In this document: positions 1 through 8,208 of the stretch, piece after piece
Layout of the letters: every line of letters begins with the position of its first letter
Numbering within the stretch: position 1 is the first letter of the stretch
Source: Deferribacteres bacterium
Lineage (GTDB): Bacteria > Chrysiogenota > Deferribacteres > Deferribacterales > Geovibrionaceae
Assembly: GCA_023395255.1 (NCBI GenBank)
Contig: JAEWZN010000003.1
Span: forward strand, 186,001-250,000
DNA length: 64,000 nucleotides
Direction of reading: 5' to 3'
The notes under the pieces: model-generated
Database searches by the model: none
What the model was told of the DNA's origin: nothing
The model's input: the letters and a program-made list of their open reading frames with translations, nothing else
Translations under genes and position numbers: made by a program

Positions 1-374
1 TAGGCTCATGGCGGATAATGCTTTCAAGCGTTGCCGGACTTGTTTCCCTTGTGCTGTTTTTTAACCTGATAGGGAGCGAAACAAACCCCATGATGAACCT
101 CTCCCCTGAGTGGCATCTTGTTCTGGGCGGATATGCGTTCGCCACTGTTTTCATGGCCACAGATCCTGTTTCCGCCTCCATGACGAGAACGGGCATGTAC
201 ATCTACGGATTTTTAATCGGAGCTATGACGGCGCTCATCAGGGTTGTTAACCCCGCGTTCCCGGAAGGAGCAATGCTTGCAGTGCTGTTCGGAAACGTTT
301 TTGCACCTGTCATTGACCAGTATGTTATAAAAGCGAATATAAGAAGGAGGGGGCGCAGATATGCCGGATGTTAA
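1..374 (+). CDS. nqrB: NqrB, Na+-translocating NADH:quinone oxidoreductase subunit B (C-terminal part)
   Basis: The reading frame is open from the window edge (first full codon at base 3) and ends with TAA at 372-374, so only about 123 C-terminal residues are visible. They contain hydrophobic membrane segments and the conserved NqrB stretch around [12 protein letters not shown], followed by a pore-like segment ending in [14 protein letters not shown]. NqrB is the membrane subunit that carries covalent FMN and riboflavin and takes part in Na+ translocation; the FMN-binding threonine lies upstream of the window. The stop overlaps the start of nqrC by 14 bases, as expected for translational coupling. 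Identity rests on the sequence and on the nqrCDEF genes that follow. Confidence 0.93.
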   Translation, partial: GSWRIMLSSVAGLVSLVLFFNLIGSETNPMMNLSPEWHLVLGGYAFATVFMATDPVSASMTRTGMYIYGFLIGAMTALIRVVNPAFPEGAMLAVLFGNVFAPVIDQYVIKANIRRRGRRYAGC

Positions 375-1149
375 TTCCCGAAAATTTACATTTATAGTCT
401 CTCTCGTCCTTTCCGTTGTCTGCTCGGTTCTGGTTTCCGCGGCGGCTGTTTCCCTTAAGCCGATTCAGGACAAAAACCGTGAGCTTGACAGGCAGAAGAA
501 TGTTCTCGCTGCGGCGGGGCTTCTCGGCGAAAGCACGGACATAGAAGACACATTTAAAAATATCTCTGTTCTGGCAGTGAATGTGCGGGACGGAAGCTTT
601 GAGAAACAGCCGGGATTTGATGCGGCCTTCTTCAAGGACTTCAAAAACCTCAGCACGTCAGGCGCCACATCCGTCCGTCTCGCAAAAGATCAGGACATAG
701 CAGGCATAGCCAGTATAGCTAAGGAGCAGCCTGTTTATATAGTAATGAAGGATGGAAAACCGGATAAAATAATTCTCCATGTTTACGGCAGCGGACTCTG
801 GTCAACCATGTTCGGCTTTCTCGCACTGGAAGGGGACGGTAAAACCGTTGCAGGGCTCACGTTCTATGACCAGAAGGAAACCCCCGGTCTGGGCGGTGAG
901 GTTGACAACCCCAACTGGAAAGCCCAGTGGCCGGGAAAACAGGTTTACGGTGATGACGGTTCCCTTAAGCTCGGTGTGGGCAACGGAAAAGTTGATCCTG
1001 CCTCTCCGGATTCTGCGCATCTGGTTGACTCCATATCCGGCGCGTCCCTCACAAGCAGAGGGGTTAACGGGCTTGTCCGCTTCTGGCTGGGTGAAAACGG
1101 CTACGGCAGATTTCTTTCCAGAATAAACGAGGAGGGGTTCAATGGCTGA
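361..1149 (+). CDS. nqrC: NqrC, Na+-NQR subunit C with covalent FMN
   Basis: A 262-residue protein with one N-terminal membrane helix (about residues 9-31) and a periplasmic FMN-binding domain. The motif SGASLTS with Thr231 matches the SGAT-type site at which FMN is attached by a phosphoester bond in NqrC and RnfG. The FMN is one step in the electron path from NqrF to the quinone-reducing site. Length and order (B-C-D-E-F) are normal for nqr operons. The ATG lies inside the end of nqrB with the AGGAGG-like sequence AAGGAGGGGG just upstream, and the stop overlaps the start of nqrD by 8 bases. Confidence 0.95.
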   Translation: MPDVNSRKFTFIVSLVLSVVCSVLVSAAAVSLKPIQDKNRELDRQKNVLAAAGLLGESTDIEDTFKNISVLAVNVRDGSFEKQPGFDAAFFKDFKNLSTSGATSVRLAKDQDIAGIASIAKEQPVYIVMKDGKPDKIILHVYGSGLWSTMFGFLALEGDGKTVAGLTFYDQKETPGLGGEVDNPNWKAQWPGKQVYGDDGSLKLGVGNGKVDPASPDSAHLVDSISGASLTSRGVNGLVRFWLGENGYGRFLSRINEEGFNG

Positions 1150-1762
1150 CAGTACAATGAAAATATTTACGGACCCCATTTTCAGGAATAACCCCATCGC
1201 TGTGCAGGTTCTGGGAATATGCTCCTCACTGGCTGTTACGTCAAACCTGAAAACAACTCTTGTCATGGCGCTTGCGGTTACTGTGGTTCTGGGGCTTTCC
1301 AACCTGTCTCTCAGTGTGATAAGGAACTACATCCCTTCAAGCATAAGGATAATAGTGGAAATGACAATAATCGCCTCTCTGGTTATCATAGCCGATCAGT
1401 TTATAAAGGCTTATTTCTTTGAGATCAGCAAACAGCTTTCGGTTTTCGTGGGGCTGATAATAACAAACTGCATCCTCATGGGCAGGGCTGAGGCATACGC
1501 CATAAAGAACCCTCCGTTTCAGAGCCTTCTTGACGGTCTCGGCAACGGTGCAGGCTACGGTCTTGTTCTTATAGCCGTGGGCACTGTCCGTGAACTCATC
1601 GGTGCGGGCAAGCTTCTGGGTTTTCAGGTGCTTCCCCTCGCATCCGACGGGGGCTGGTACACACCGAACGGGCTTTTCCTTCTGGCTCCCAGCGCTTTTT
1701 TCCTCATAGGGCTCATTATATGGGGTGTTCAGCTTATAATATCCAGGGAGGTTAAAGCATGA
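1142..1762 (+). CDS. nqrD: NqrD, Na+-NQR membrane subunit D
   Basis: A 206-residue integral membrane protein with about six hydrophobic helices. It has the family segment [12 protein letters not shown] near residue 115, which is typical of NqrD/RnfE, and starts with the family pattern of a short cytosolic stretch and [20 protein letters not shown]. In NQR, NqrD and NqrE form a symmetric pair of inverted subunits that hold a [2Fe-2S] centre in the membrane. The gene overlaps nqrC by 8 bases and nqrE by 4 bases (ATGA). It is paralogous to rnfE at 62436. Confidence 0.95.
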   Translation: MADSTMKIFTDPIFRNNPIAVQVLGICSSLAVTSNLKTTLVMALAVTVVLGLSNLSLSVIRNYIPSSIRIIVEMTIIASLVIIADQFIKAYFFEISKQLSVFVGLIITNCILMGRAEAYAIKNPPFQSLLDGLGNGAGYGLVLIAVGTVRELIGAGKLLGFQVLPLASDGGWYTPNGLFLLAPSAFFLIGLIIWGVQLIISREVKA

Positions 1763-2370
1763 TTGAAATCTACTTAAGCCTTCTGGTTAAATCAATATTT
1801 GTGGAAAACATGGCGCTTGCCTTCTTTCTGGGCATGTGTACGTTCCTTGCGGTTTCAAAGCAGGTGGAGACGGCAACGGGGCTCGGCATTGCAGTTATAG
1901 CTGTGCAGACCATCACTGTTCCGGTAAACAACCTTATTTATCAGTATATACTCAAGGACGGCGCACTGGCATGGGCTGGGCTTGATAATGTTGACCTCAC
2001 GTTCATCGGTCTTGTGACTTACATAGGCGTAATCGCCGCCATAGTGCAGGTGCTTGAGATGGGGCTGGACAGGTTCGTTCCTAAGCTTTATAACGCTCTG
2101 GGCATTTTCCTGCCGCTCATAACGGTTAACTGCGCCATCCTCGGCGGTACGCTATTCATGGTTCAGCGCGATTACACCTTCGGGGAGAGTGTGGTTTACG
2201 GTTTCGGCTCAGGTGCGGGCTGGGCGCTTGCCATAATAGCAATGGCAGGAATCAGGGAGAAGATGAAGTATGCCGATGTCCCCAAAGGGCTGGATAATCT
2301 GGGCATTGTATTTGTAATAGCGGGGATCATGGCGATTTCGTTCATGCTCTTCTCCGGCATACAGCTTTAA
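1759..2370 (+). CDS. nqrE: NqrE, Na+-NQR membrane subunit E
   Basis: A 203-residue multi-helix membrane protein. The N-terminal [20 protein letters not shown] and the central [13 protein letters not shown] are signatures of NqrE/RnfA; their cysteines are the ligands of the intramembrane FeS centre known from NQR and RNF structures. Its start overlaps the nqrD stop as ATGA. It is paralogous to rnfA at 63049. There is a 10-base gap to nqrF that holds a strong GGGGGG-type ribosome binding site. Confidence 0.95.
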   Translation: MIEIYLSLLVKSIFVENMALAFFLGMCTFLAVSKQVETATGLGIAVIAVQTITVPVNNLIYQYILKDGALAWAGLDNVDLTFIGLVTYIGVIAAIVQVLEMGLDRFVPKLYNALGIFLPLITVNCAILGGTLFMVQRDYTFGESVVYGFGSGAGWALAIIAMAGIREKMKYADVPKGLDNLGIVFVIAGIMAISFMLFSGIQL

Positions 2371-2380
2371 GGGGGGAAAC

Positions 2381-3607
2381 GTGATAGAGATAGTTTTAGG
2401 CGTTGCCCTTTTTACAGCAATTATTCTTTTTCTGGCGGGGTTTATCCTCACCGCAAAGCAGTGGCTTGTGCCCGCCGGGAATGTCCGCATTGTCATTAAC
2501 GGCAGCGAGGACAAGGCACTGAGTGTGCAGAGGGGCGGAAAGCTCCTGAGCGTTCTGGCGGATGAAAAAATATTTGTTTCCTCTGCCTGCGGCGGCGGCG
2601 GTTCATGCGGACAGTGCAAGGTTGTGGTTCAGCAGGGCGGAGGAGAGATTCTCCCCACGGAAAAAAGCCACATCAACAGGAAAATGGAGAGGGAAGGCTA
2701 CAGGCTCTCCTGCCAGCTTACCGTTAAAGACGATCTGAAAATAGAGGTTCCGGCGGAAGTTTTCAGCGCCCGTCAGTGGGAATGCGAACTTGTATCAAAC
2801 AGAAATGTGGCTACCTTTATAAAAGAGATAGTTCTGAAACTTCCCGAAGGGGAGGACGTGAACTTCCGCGCGGGCGGCTATATTCAGGTTATGGTTCCAC
2901 CCCATCAGACAGACTTTACGCAGATAGATGTGGGTGAGAAATATCACGGTACATGGGAAAAATTCGGCATGTACCAATATAAGTCCGTGGTGGATGAGCC
3001 TGTGGTGCGTGCCTACTCCATGGCTAATTACCCGGAGGAGAAAGGGGTTATCAAACTCAATGTGCGCATAGCCACTCCGCCTCCGAAAAGTGTGGATATT
3101 CCACCCGGAAAAGGCTCAACATATCTTCATACGAGGAAACTGGGGGATAAGGTTACAATAACCGGGCCCTTCGGCGAGTTTCACGCCACAGATAATAATA
3201 CCGAGATGATATTTCTCGGCGGTGGAGCCGGTATGGCTCCCTTACGCTCAATAATATTTGATGAGCTTAAAAGAAAGGGAACAAAACGCAAAATATCATA
3301 CTGGTACGGGGCAAGGAGTGTTGCCGAGCTCTTCTATGATGAAGACTTCAAGCAGCTTGAACAGGAATTTGAGAATTTCAGCTGGCATGTGGTGATGAGT
3401 GAACCCTTGCCGGAGGATAACTGGACGGGCTACAAGGGCTTTGTGCACTGCATAGCCTATGATGCCTATCTCAGAAACCATCCTGCGCCGGAGGACTGCG
3501 AGTATTACCTCTGCGGGCCCCCTGTTATGATAGACGCAGTGCTTGACCTTCTGGACAAGCTTGGTGTTGAGCCGGAGAATATATACTTTGATGACTTCGG
3601 CGGGTAG
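2381..3607 (+). CDS. nqrF: NqrF, NADH-oxidising flavoprotein subunit of Na+-NQR
   Basis: A 408-residue protein that starts at GTG behind GGGGGG. It has one N-terminal membrane anchor (about residues 3-24), a plant-type [2Fe-2S] ferredoxin domain with Cys70, Cys76, Cys79 and Cys111, and a ferredoxin-NADP reductase-like domain. That domain contains the FAD-binding RAYSMANYP segment and an NAD-binding region with [11 protein letters not shown] and CGPPVM. NqrF takes hydride from NADH through FAD and passes single electrons to the 2Fe-2S centre. Length and domain order are those of the family. It is the last canonical nqr gene and is followed after 6 bases by a small Cys-rich membrane protein. 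Confidence 0.96.
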   Translation: MIEIVLGVALFTAIILFLAGFILTAKQWLVPAGNVRIVINGSEDKALSVQRGGKLLSVLADEKIFVSSACGGGGSCGQCKVVVQQGGGEILPTEKSHINRKMEREGYRLSCQLTVKDDLKIEVPAEVFSARQWECELVSNRNVATFIKEIVLKLPEGEDVNFRAGGYIQVMVPPHQTDFTQIDVGEKYHGTWEKFGMYQYKSVVDEPVVRAYSMANYPEEKGVIKLNVRIATPPPKSVDIPPGKGSTYLHTRKLGDKVTITGPFGEFHATDNNTEMIFLGGGAGMAPLRSIIFDELKRKGTKRKISYWYGARSVAELFYDEDFKQLEQEFENFSWHVVMSEPLPEDNWTGYKGFVHCIAYDAYLRNHPAPEDCEYYLCGPPVMIDAVLDLLDKLGVEPENIYFDDFGG

Positions 3608-3613
3608 ATTATA

Positions 3614-3802
3614 ATGAAAGTATTTGCGGCCGCCCTAGTGGCGGCTTTAATAGCCTTTGCGGTATTTTTTCTCTCGGTACTGAGCGCGAAGAGGAAAAAT
3701 GCCTCGTGCGGATGCGGAAAGGGCGCTGACTGCTGCGCCTCTTCCGGCGGGCACACCGATAACAGTGAATGTGAAAACAGCCATGGCTGCGGAGGGCGCT
3801 GA
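3614..3802 (+). CDS. Small Cys-rich membrane protein, NqrM-like
   Basis: A 62-residue protein with one N-terminal membrane helix (about residues 3-23), a basic turn (AKRKN), and a Cys-rich tail with Cys32, Cys34, Cys40, Cys41, Cys53 and Cys59. It sits 6 bases after nqrF in the same direction. NqrM (DUF539), a small membrane protein with four cysteines encoded at the end of nqr operons, is required to mature NQR, probably by delivering iron for the intramembrane centre. This protein has the same position, size and topology, but more cysteines and no clear CGG-L motif. It could also belong to the FeoB-associated Cys-rich family. The NqrM role is inferred from context. Confidence 0.7.
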   Translation: MKVFAAALVAALIAFAVFFLSVLSAKRKNASCGCGKGADCCASSGGHTDNSECENSHGCGGR

Positions 3803-4177
3803 TCAGTTTTTGTTCAGCTTCTCCACACACTGATCAAGAAGCTCGAACAGTCTTTTCTTGAGGATCGGTTTAATCAGTGAGAAGTCGGCTCCGTTGGCCA
3901 CTTCCGCCTGATCCTCAAAGGCTGTGATTATGATGATCGGTGTTACGGTGTCTGTCTTTCTTATCGCAGAAATCATCTGGATTCCATTCATAACAGGCAT
4001 ATCAAGGTCTGTTACTATGATGTCCGGTTTCATTTCGCTGTGGATTTTCAGCCCTTCTTCCCCGTTTACGGCAAGCCGGAACTCCTTAATGTGTTTGGCA
4101 AGTATCTTTTCGATGGATTTCTGCATAAGCAGCTCATCCTCCACAAAAAGAAGCCTGACATCCTTCAGATTTTTCAT
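3803..4177 (-). CDS. Single-domain response regulator (CheY-like receiver)
   Basis: A 124-residue stand-alone receiver domain with acidic residues Glu13 and Asp14, phospho-acceptor Asp57 in VTDLDMP, a threonine at the end of beta-4 (IIITAF) and Lys in SLIKP. There is no output domain, so it probably acts by protein contact or in a phosphorelay. Its start overlaps the stop of the upstream histidine kinase by 4 bases, so the two are translated together and very likely form a cognate pair. It converges on the nqr operon: its stop codon begins at the base after the stop of the NqrM-like gene, leaving no room for a separate terminator. Confidence 0.9.
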   Translation of the reverse strand: MKNLKDVRLLFVEDELLMQKSIEKILAKHIKEFRLAVNGEEGLKIHSEMKPDIIVTDLDMPVMNGIQMISAIRKTDTVTPIIIITAFEDQAEVANGADFSLIKPILKKRLFELLDQCVEKLNKN

Positions 4178-6228
4178 AACTGACTCCCCTCAATGAATTT
4201 TTCCAGCACGATAGTGAACTCTGCTCCGTCTGTGATATTGCGAGCGCTGATTTTTCCCTTCATTTTCCCTTCAATAATTGTTCTGCACATATACAGGCCT
4301 ATACCCGAACCTGTGCCCTTTGTTGTGAAGTAGGGCTCAAAAAGCCTGTGCATCGCCTCGTCAGGTATTCCTCCTCCGTTGTCGGAAAATGTGATTTTTA
4401 CCTGTTTTTCATTCGATTCTATCCTGATGTTTATTGTGCCTGCTTCTGAATTTTTCAGTGTTTTCCGGTTTCTTCTTTCTGCAATAGCATCTTTGGAGTT
4501 TGCTATGAGGTTCAGGATTACCTGTTTAAACTCATTAGGATAGCCGAATACCTCTGAGCCGGATTTCTCCGCGCCCGTGTTATTTATGTACACTGCTATA
4601 TAGTTAACTTTCAGCTGCGGAAGCATGAGGTTGACTATGTCTGCCACTGCGGCTGAAATGTCAAAAAACTGCATGCTTCTGGCGGGTTTGAAAAAGTTTC
4701 TGAAATCATCAATAGTGGCGGCCATGAAGCCGACCTGTTTCAGTATGCCGTTTACATGCTCATTCACCGCCTCAATGGTGAGTTCCTTATAGTCATAATC
4801 ATCCTTAAAACACTGAGCAATAAGGGCAATGGCGTTCAGGGGCTGTTTCCACTGATGGGCGATAGCTCCGATCATTTCACCCATGGCTGCCATTTTGGAC
4901 TGCTGAACAAGCATCCTTTCCTGCTCTCTCTGCTTCTGCTGCAGTTTGTTTTTATCGGTTATATCAAGATGGGTGGAGATAAGATAGCGCTTGCCGTCAT
5001 ACATTGTCACCCACTTGGTTGTCATCAGCATATCCATAACGGTTTCATCAACACGCTTTATCTGCCACTCAGAGGCTATGCGCCGGACCTGTCCGTCACG
5101 GTACTTTATGAACAGTCTGCGCATGTCCTCCCGCAGGCTTTCGTGGAGAACCGTTTCAAAGGCAGAGTTTATAATATTATGTTCTTTCAGCCTGTACATC
5201 TCGCAGAAGCGGCTGTTTACCCGCACATACCGGCCTTTGTCATCCACCATCGCTATTCCGATGCTGGCCATGTTGAATATAACAGACAGCATTTCCTCGT
5301 TTGCAGCCAGCTTGCGGTAGCTCTCAAAAAGTTCCCTGCTGCGGCGGTTTATCTTCTCTTCCAGAGATATGTTGGTGTCTTCCAGAAGCTTTTTCTGGTT
5401 TTCAAGCTCTGTGATGTCGGTGAATGAAACTATGTAGTAGTACTTCTCACCGGGAAAGGGCTGAATATCCACCATAAAAAAGCGGATGGATGATGTCTTC
5501 GGGTCTTTTATGGCAACTTTTGTATCACCGGAGGAAGCCTTGTTCCGCAGAACCTTTTTCAGCCAGTGACCCCGTCTGGTTTCTGTGAGGTAGCCGTTTT
5601 GGGGTACAAACATGTCGCATATGCAGCCGTTGTGCTCTCTGAAATCCGCCAGAGAGTCATAGCCGAAGAAATTGAGCATGTTTTTATTGCAGTTACGCAT
5701 CTCTGTACCGTTGGTTACAACAACCATGCTGTTAACAAAGTCCAGCATATTCTGGAGCTGTTCCCGGCTGGTGAAAAGCTCCTCCCGGAGGTTTTTCTCT
5801 GTAGTTATGTCCCTGATGACAAACATTATGTATGGTTTTTCATTCTTCTGACCGGCGATCAGGGATATGGCTGTATTCCCCCAGAAAAAGCCATTCTTAT
5901 TCATGTAGAGGTTTTCTGTCCTCAGTCCTTCCGGATATTCGCCCTTGGTGAGTTTTTTCAGTTCTTCATGCTGAATTATCCTGCGGCCGAATGCAAGGGA
6001 GTTAATGTTCTGCCGGGAAAGCTGCTCAGCGTTCATTCCGAATATGCGGACTGCTGCGGGATTAAAGAAGGAGATGTCATTTTTAAGGCTGGTTATGATA
6101 ACTGCGTCAGCGCTCTGTTCAAATACTGCCTTGAAAAGGGAACAGCCCCCGTCCTCCGGCAGACGGCTTCCTGATGGGTTTTCAGTTTTTATCTGTTCGT
6201 CAGGGTTGAACAAGCTCATAATATTCAC
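4174..6228 (-). CDS. Multi-PAS sensor histidine kinase (soluble)
   Basis: A 684-residue kinase with no obvious membrane segment. Three PAS domains are visible (about 29-145, 155-275 and 315-430), each ending in a DIT or DITEL-type linker, with a coiled coil between the second and third. A HisKA domain follows, with the H-box HQWKQPLN and phospho-acceptor His458, then a HATPase domain with N, DNGGGIP and GTGSGIGLYM boxes. The HQWKQPLN form is common in kinases of sulfur- and metal-respiring bacteria. The GTG at 6228 is used here; an ATG three codons later (6219) is an equal alternative. The signal is unknown; a cytosolic redox or ligand cue is an inference from the PAS domains. Confidence 0.93.
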   Translation of the reverse strand: MNIMSLFNPDEQIKTENPSGSRLPEDGGCSLFKAVFEQSADAVIITSLKNDISFFNPAAVRIFGMNAEQLSRQNINSLAFGRRIIQHEELKKLTKGEYPEGLRTENLYMNKNGFFWGNTAISLIAGQKNEKPYIMFVIRDITTEKNLREELFTSREQLQNMLDFVNSMVVVTNGTEMRNCNKNMLNFFGYDSLADFREHNGCICDMFVPQNGYLTETRRGHWLKKVLRNKASSGDTKVAIKDPKTSSIRFFMVDIQPFPGEKYYYIVSFTDITELENQKKLLEDTNISLEEKINRRSRELFESYRKLAANEEMLSVIFNMASIGIAMVDDKGRYVRVNSRFCEMYRLKEHNIINSAFETVLHESLREDMRRLFIKYRDGQVRRIASEWQIKRVDETVMDMLMTTKWVTMYDGKRYLISTHLDITDKNKLQQKQREQERMLVQQSKMAAMGEMIGAIAHQWKQPLNAIALIAQCFKDDYDYKELTIEAVNEHVNGILKQVGFMAATIDDFRNFFKPARSMQFFDISAAVADIVNLMLPQLKVNYIAVYINNTGAEKSGSEVFGYPNEFKQVILNLIANSKDAIAERRNRKTLKNSEAGTINIRIESNEKQVKITFSDNGGGIPDEAMHRLFEPYFTTKGTGSGIGLYMCRTIIEGKMKGKISARNITDGAEFTIVLEKFIEGSQL

Positions 6229-6306
6229 AGCCTTATCATTTGCTCAAAACGCAATGTTTAACAAATTATCATAATCTATCACTTAGTAAAAGGGTAATAA
6301 TAACCT

Positions 6307-6969
6307 TTATCTGTTTTTGTGATGCCTTATGAAAAAGAATGCCGTAACCGCAGAAACAGTGAGAACTGTCAGTGTTTTAACTGCGCTTTCACCCACTGAG
6401 CGTGCGTATAGCGCCTGATAGTTATATGTTCCGTGCAGCGCCGCCGCCACAAAGATATAGCCCGCCGTGCAGTGAAGGAACCTGCATCCGCCGAATTTTG
6501 CCGCGTTCATTCCGGCTGCCCAGATTAATGCAAGGACAATGTGCAGAGGTGTGGAAATACCAAGGCGCATAAGCAGCATCTGGATGTTCAGCCCGTTCAG
6601 GTAATATATGTTTTCAATCACGGCAAAGCCCAGTCCTGCTGAGGCTGCGTATATGAAGCCGTGAAGCGGTCTGCGGTAGTTATCAGAATCTTTGATGATA
6701 AGAAAGGTTATAAGGCATTTGAGGAATTCCTCGTTTATCCCGACAAAGGCGGAGTAGGCTGCTGTGGCTGATTTCGGCAGGTTAACTGCATTCATCTCTA
6801 TGCCTGCGGTGTCAAGAGAGAGGGTGTTCAGCCACGCTGCCGGATGATAGGCAGCGGAACCAGCGGCAAAGGCCACCAGAAGGGACATAAAAAGGGTTCT
6901 TCTCTCAAACCTGCCGAAGGCGTTTATCAGGAGCGCCCAAAAAAAAGACCCTGCCGCAAGAATTAACAT
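6307..6969 (-). CDS. PrsW-family intramembrane metalloprotease
   Basis: About 220 residues and seven or so hydrophobic helices. The PrsW motifs appear in order: GINEEFLK (double Glu), a helix with FIYAASAGLGFAVIENI, a His in STPLHIV and a C-terminal HGTYNY. These Glu and His residues are the expected metal ligands of the PrsW/CAAX-protease superfamily. Family members cut membrane proteins such as anti-sigma factors, or prenylated and sorted substrates. An upstream TTG (6978) would add three residues, but GGAG lies at a proper distance before the ATG at 6969. The substrate is not known; a processing role for the surface protein at 13724 is only speculation. Confidence 0.85.
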   Translation of the reverse strand: MLILAAGSFFWALLINAFGRFERRTLFMSLLVAFAAGSAAYHPAAWLNTLSLDTAGIEMNAVNLPKSATAAYSAFVGINEEFLKCLITFLIIKDSDNYRRPLHGFIYAASAGLGFAVIENIYYLNGLNIQMLLMRLGISTPLHIVLALIWAAGMNAAKFGGCRFLHCTAGYIFVAAALHGTYNYQALYARSVGESAVKTLTVLTVSAVTAFFFIRHHKNR

Positions 6970-7423
6970 CAGCTCCAAACATCACCTGACAATGCGTAAT
7001 TAATAAAGTTAGATCATAGCAGATGCAGGCGCAATATCAAAGTTCCGGATGCATGAAAATAACTTCTGACGGCATTTTTGTTTATGAACTGTAATTCATA
7101 ATTAAATCAGCAGTGCTGAAATCCCTGCGGGCAAGGTAATGAGATTTGCTCCCGTTAACATATGATTCAAGGTGTCTGATTTTAAAAAGAAGTTATTTGT
7201 TTTGCATGCAAAGTAAACTGATTAATAAATAAATTCATAGTTAATAGCAAATTATAACAATAAAACGCGTTTTGTTCTACGAACAGTTAATTAGAGACAA
7301 AAATTAGAGTTGTTTTATTTTTTCAGGGATCTATTATTATCTCAGACCACAGAGAATAAAAAACGGACGCAGTTTTCCGGCTTAAAAAACTTCCGGAAAC
7401 ATGTTCTGCGTATGGAGGAAGAA
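6970..7423. other. AT-rich intergenic region
   Basis: About 450 bases separate the PrsW-like gene from the tiny membrane protein at 7424. The stretch is AT-rich and must hold the promoters of both divergent genes, but no convincing -35/-10 pair, riboswitch fold or terminator could be singled out. A reading frame in phase with the small protein extends back to about 7310, but the region before 7424 reads like non-coding sequence. Confidence 0.5.
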
Positions 7424-7510
7424 ATGGCAATGCTTTTAGGTATCATTTGTGTTTCGGCTATCGCAGGTTTCTGGACTGCTGTTTACTACAAAGCCCAACA
7501 TGCAGACTAG
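7424..7510 (+). CDS. Tiny single-span membrane protein (28 aa)
   Basis: The ATG at 7424 is preceded by the strong site GGAGGAAGAA at 7414-7423. The 28-residue product is one hydrophobic helix (MLLGIICVSAIAGFW) followed by a short charged tail. An alternative in-frame ATG at 7412 lies inside the ribosome binding site. The size and shape resemble the accessory subunits of oxidases or other small membrane proteins, but no oxidase gene is adjacent and the family is not recognised. The last 10 bases are repeated directly downstream (TGCAGACTAG at 7501 and 7513), and the second copy reaches into the 3' end of the convergent gene. Confidence 0.55.
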   Translation: MAMLLGIICVSAIAGFWTAVYYKAQHAD

Positions 7511-7518
7511 TGTGCAGA

Positions 7519-8208
7519 CTAGTTTTTCATAGCTACAGTTCCTGACTGAAAGCCATCAGGAAGGCGGGGAATGTCTGAGACGGCAAACCCCGCCTTCTTC
7601 ATATCCTCCCTCACCCCTTTAGCGCATGAATAGGTAACAACCTTTCCGTCATCCTTCAGTATTCTGTGTAAATTCCTGAACACGTTCTCTGTCCACATTT
7701 CCGCGTTCTTTCTCTTACTGAAAGGGTCAAAGTACACAGCGTCAAACGGAGCCTCAAGCCTATCCAGACTGTTCACCGCATCACCGTACATAACATCCAG
7801 CCCGTATCTGCCGCATGTTCCTTCATAAAGCAGTCTGCGGAGGATTCTGTACCCGTCCGGCGGGGAGAGAGAAGCTGTTTTCTGTATAAGCTGAACAAGA
7901 CTGTGATCCTTCTCAAGGCTTACTATCTGGAGTCTGTGCTCCTTCGGAATATCAAGCTTTTCAATTTCATGGAATGTCACAGCGAGATTAGCGCCGATTC
8001 CGAGACAGATGTCTAATAGGCGCACGTGCCCTTTTTTCAGCTTTTCCACAATTTCAGAAGGTATTACAAACTTATGGAGGCTCTCTGTGAACGTGCCTAT
8101 GCTTTTTGCATGGTAAGCCTGTTTATATGTGAGGTTGTAGAATGATATGGAGCCGTCCCCTGTGGAGATTGGCTTCTTATCACCTGAGATGAGGATTAAA
8201 TTCGGCAT
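7519..8208 (-). CDS. MnmC-like SAM-dependent methyltransferase
   Basis: A 229-residue Rossmann methyltransferase. The motifs LLDICLGIGANLAV (SAM site) and DAVYFDPFSKRKNAEMW are characteristic of the MnmC methyltransferase domain (DUF752 family), which converts nm5U34 to mnm5U34 in tRNA. Stand-alone versions lacking the FAD oxidase domain occur in many bacteria. The start overlaps the nadB coding end by 29 bases, so the two are co-transcribed. The exact tRNA substrate is inferred from the family. Confidence 0.85.
   Translation of the reverse strand: MPNLILISGDKKPISTGDGSISFYNLTYKQAYHAKSIGTFTESLHKFVIPSEIVEKLKKGHVRLLDICLGIGANLAVTFHEIEKLDIPKEHRLQIVSLEKDHSLVQLIQKTASLSPPDGYRILRRLLYEGTCGRYGLDVMYGDAVNSLDRLEAPFDAVYFDPFSKRKNAEMWTENVFRNLHRILKDDGKVVTYSCAKGVREDMKKAGFAVSDIPRLPDGFQSGTVAMKN

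Noticed and set aside
7080-7180. A possible riboswitch upstream of the tiny membrane protein
   Set aside because: The stretch with GGGCAAGG and GCTCCCG does not fit the cyclic-di-GMP or other aptamers I know, and no downstream switch hairpin is seen.
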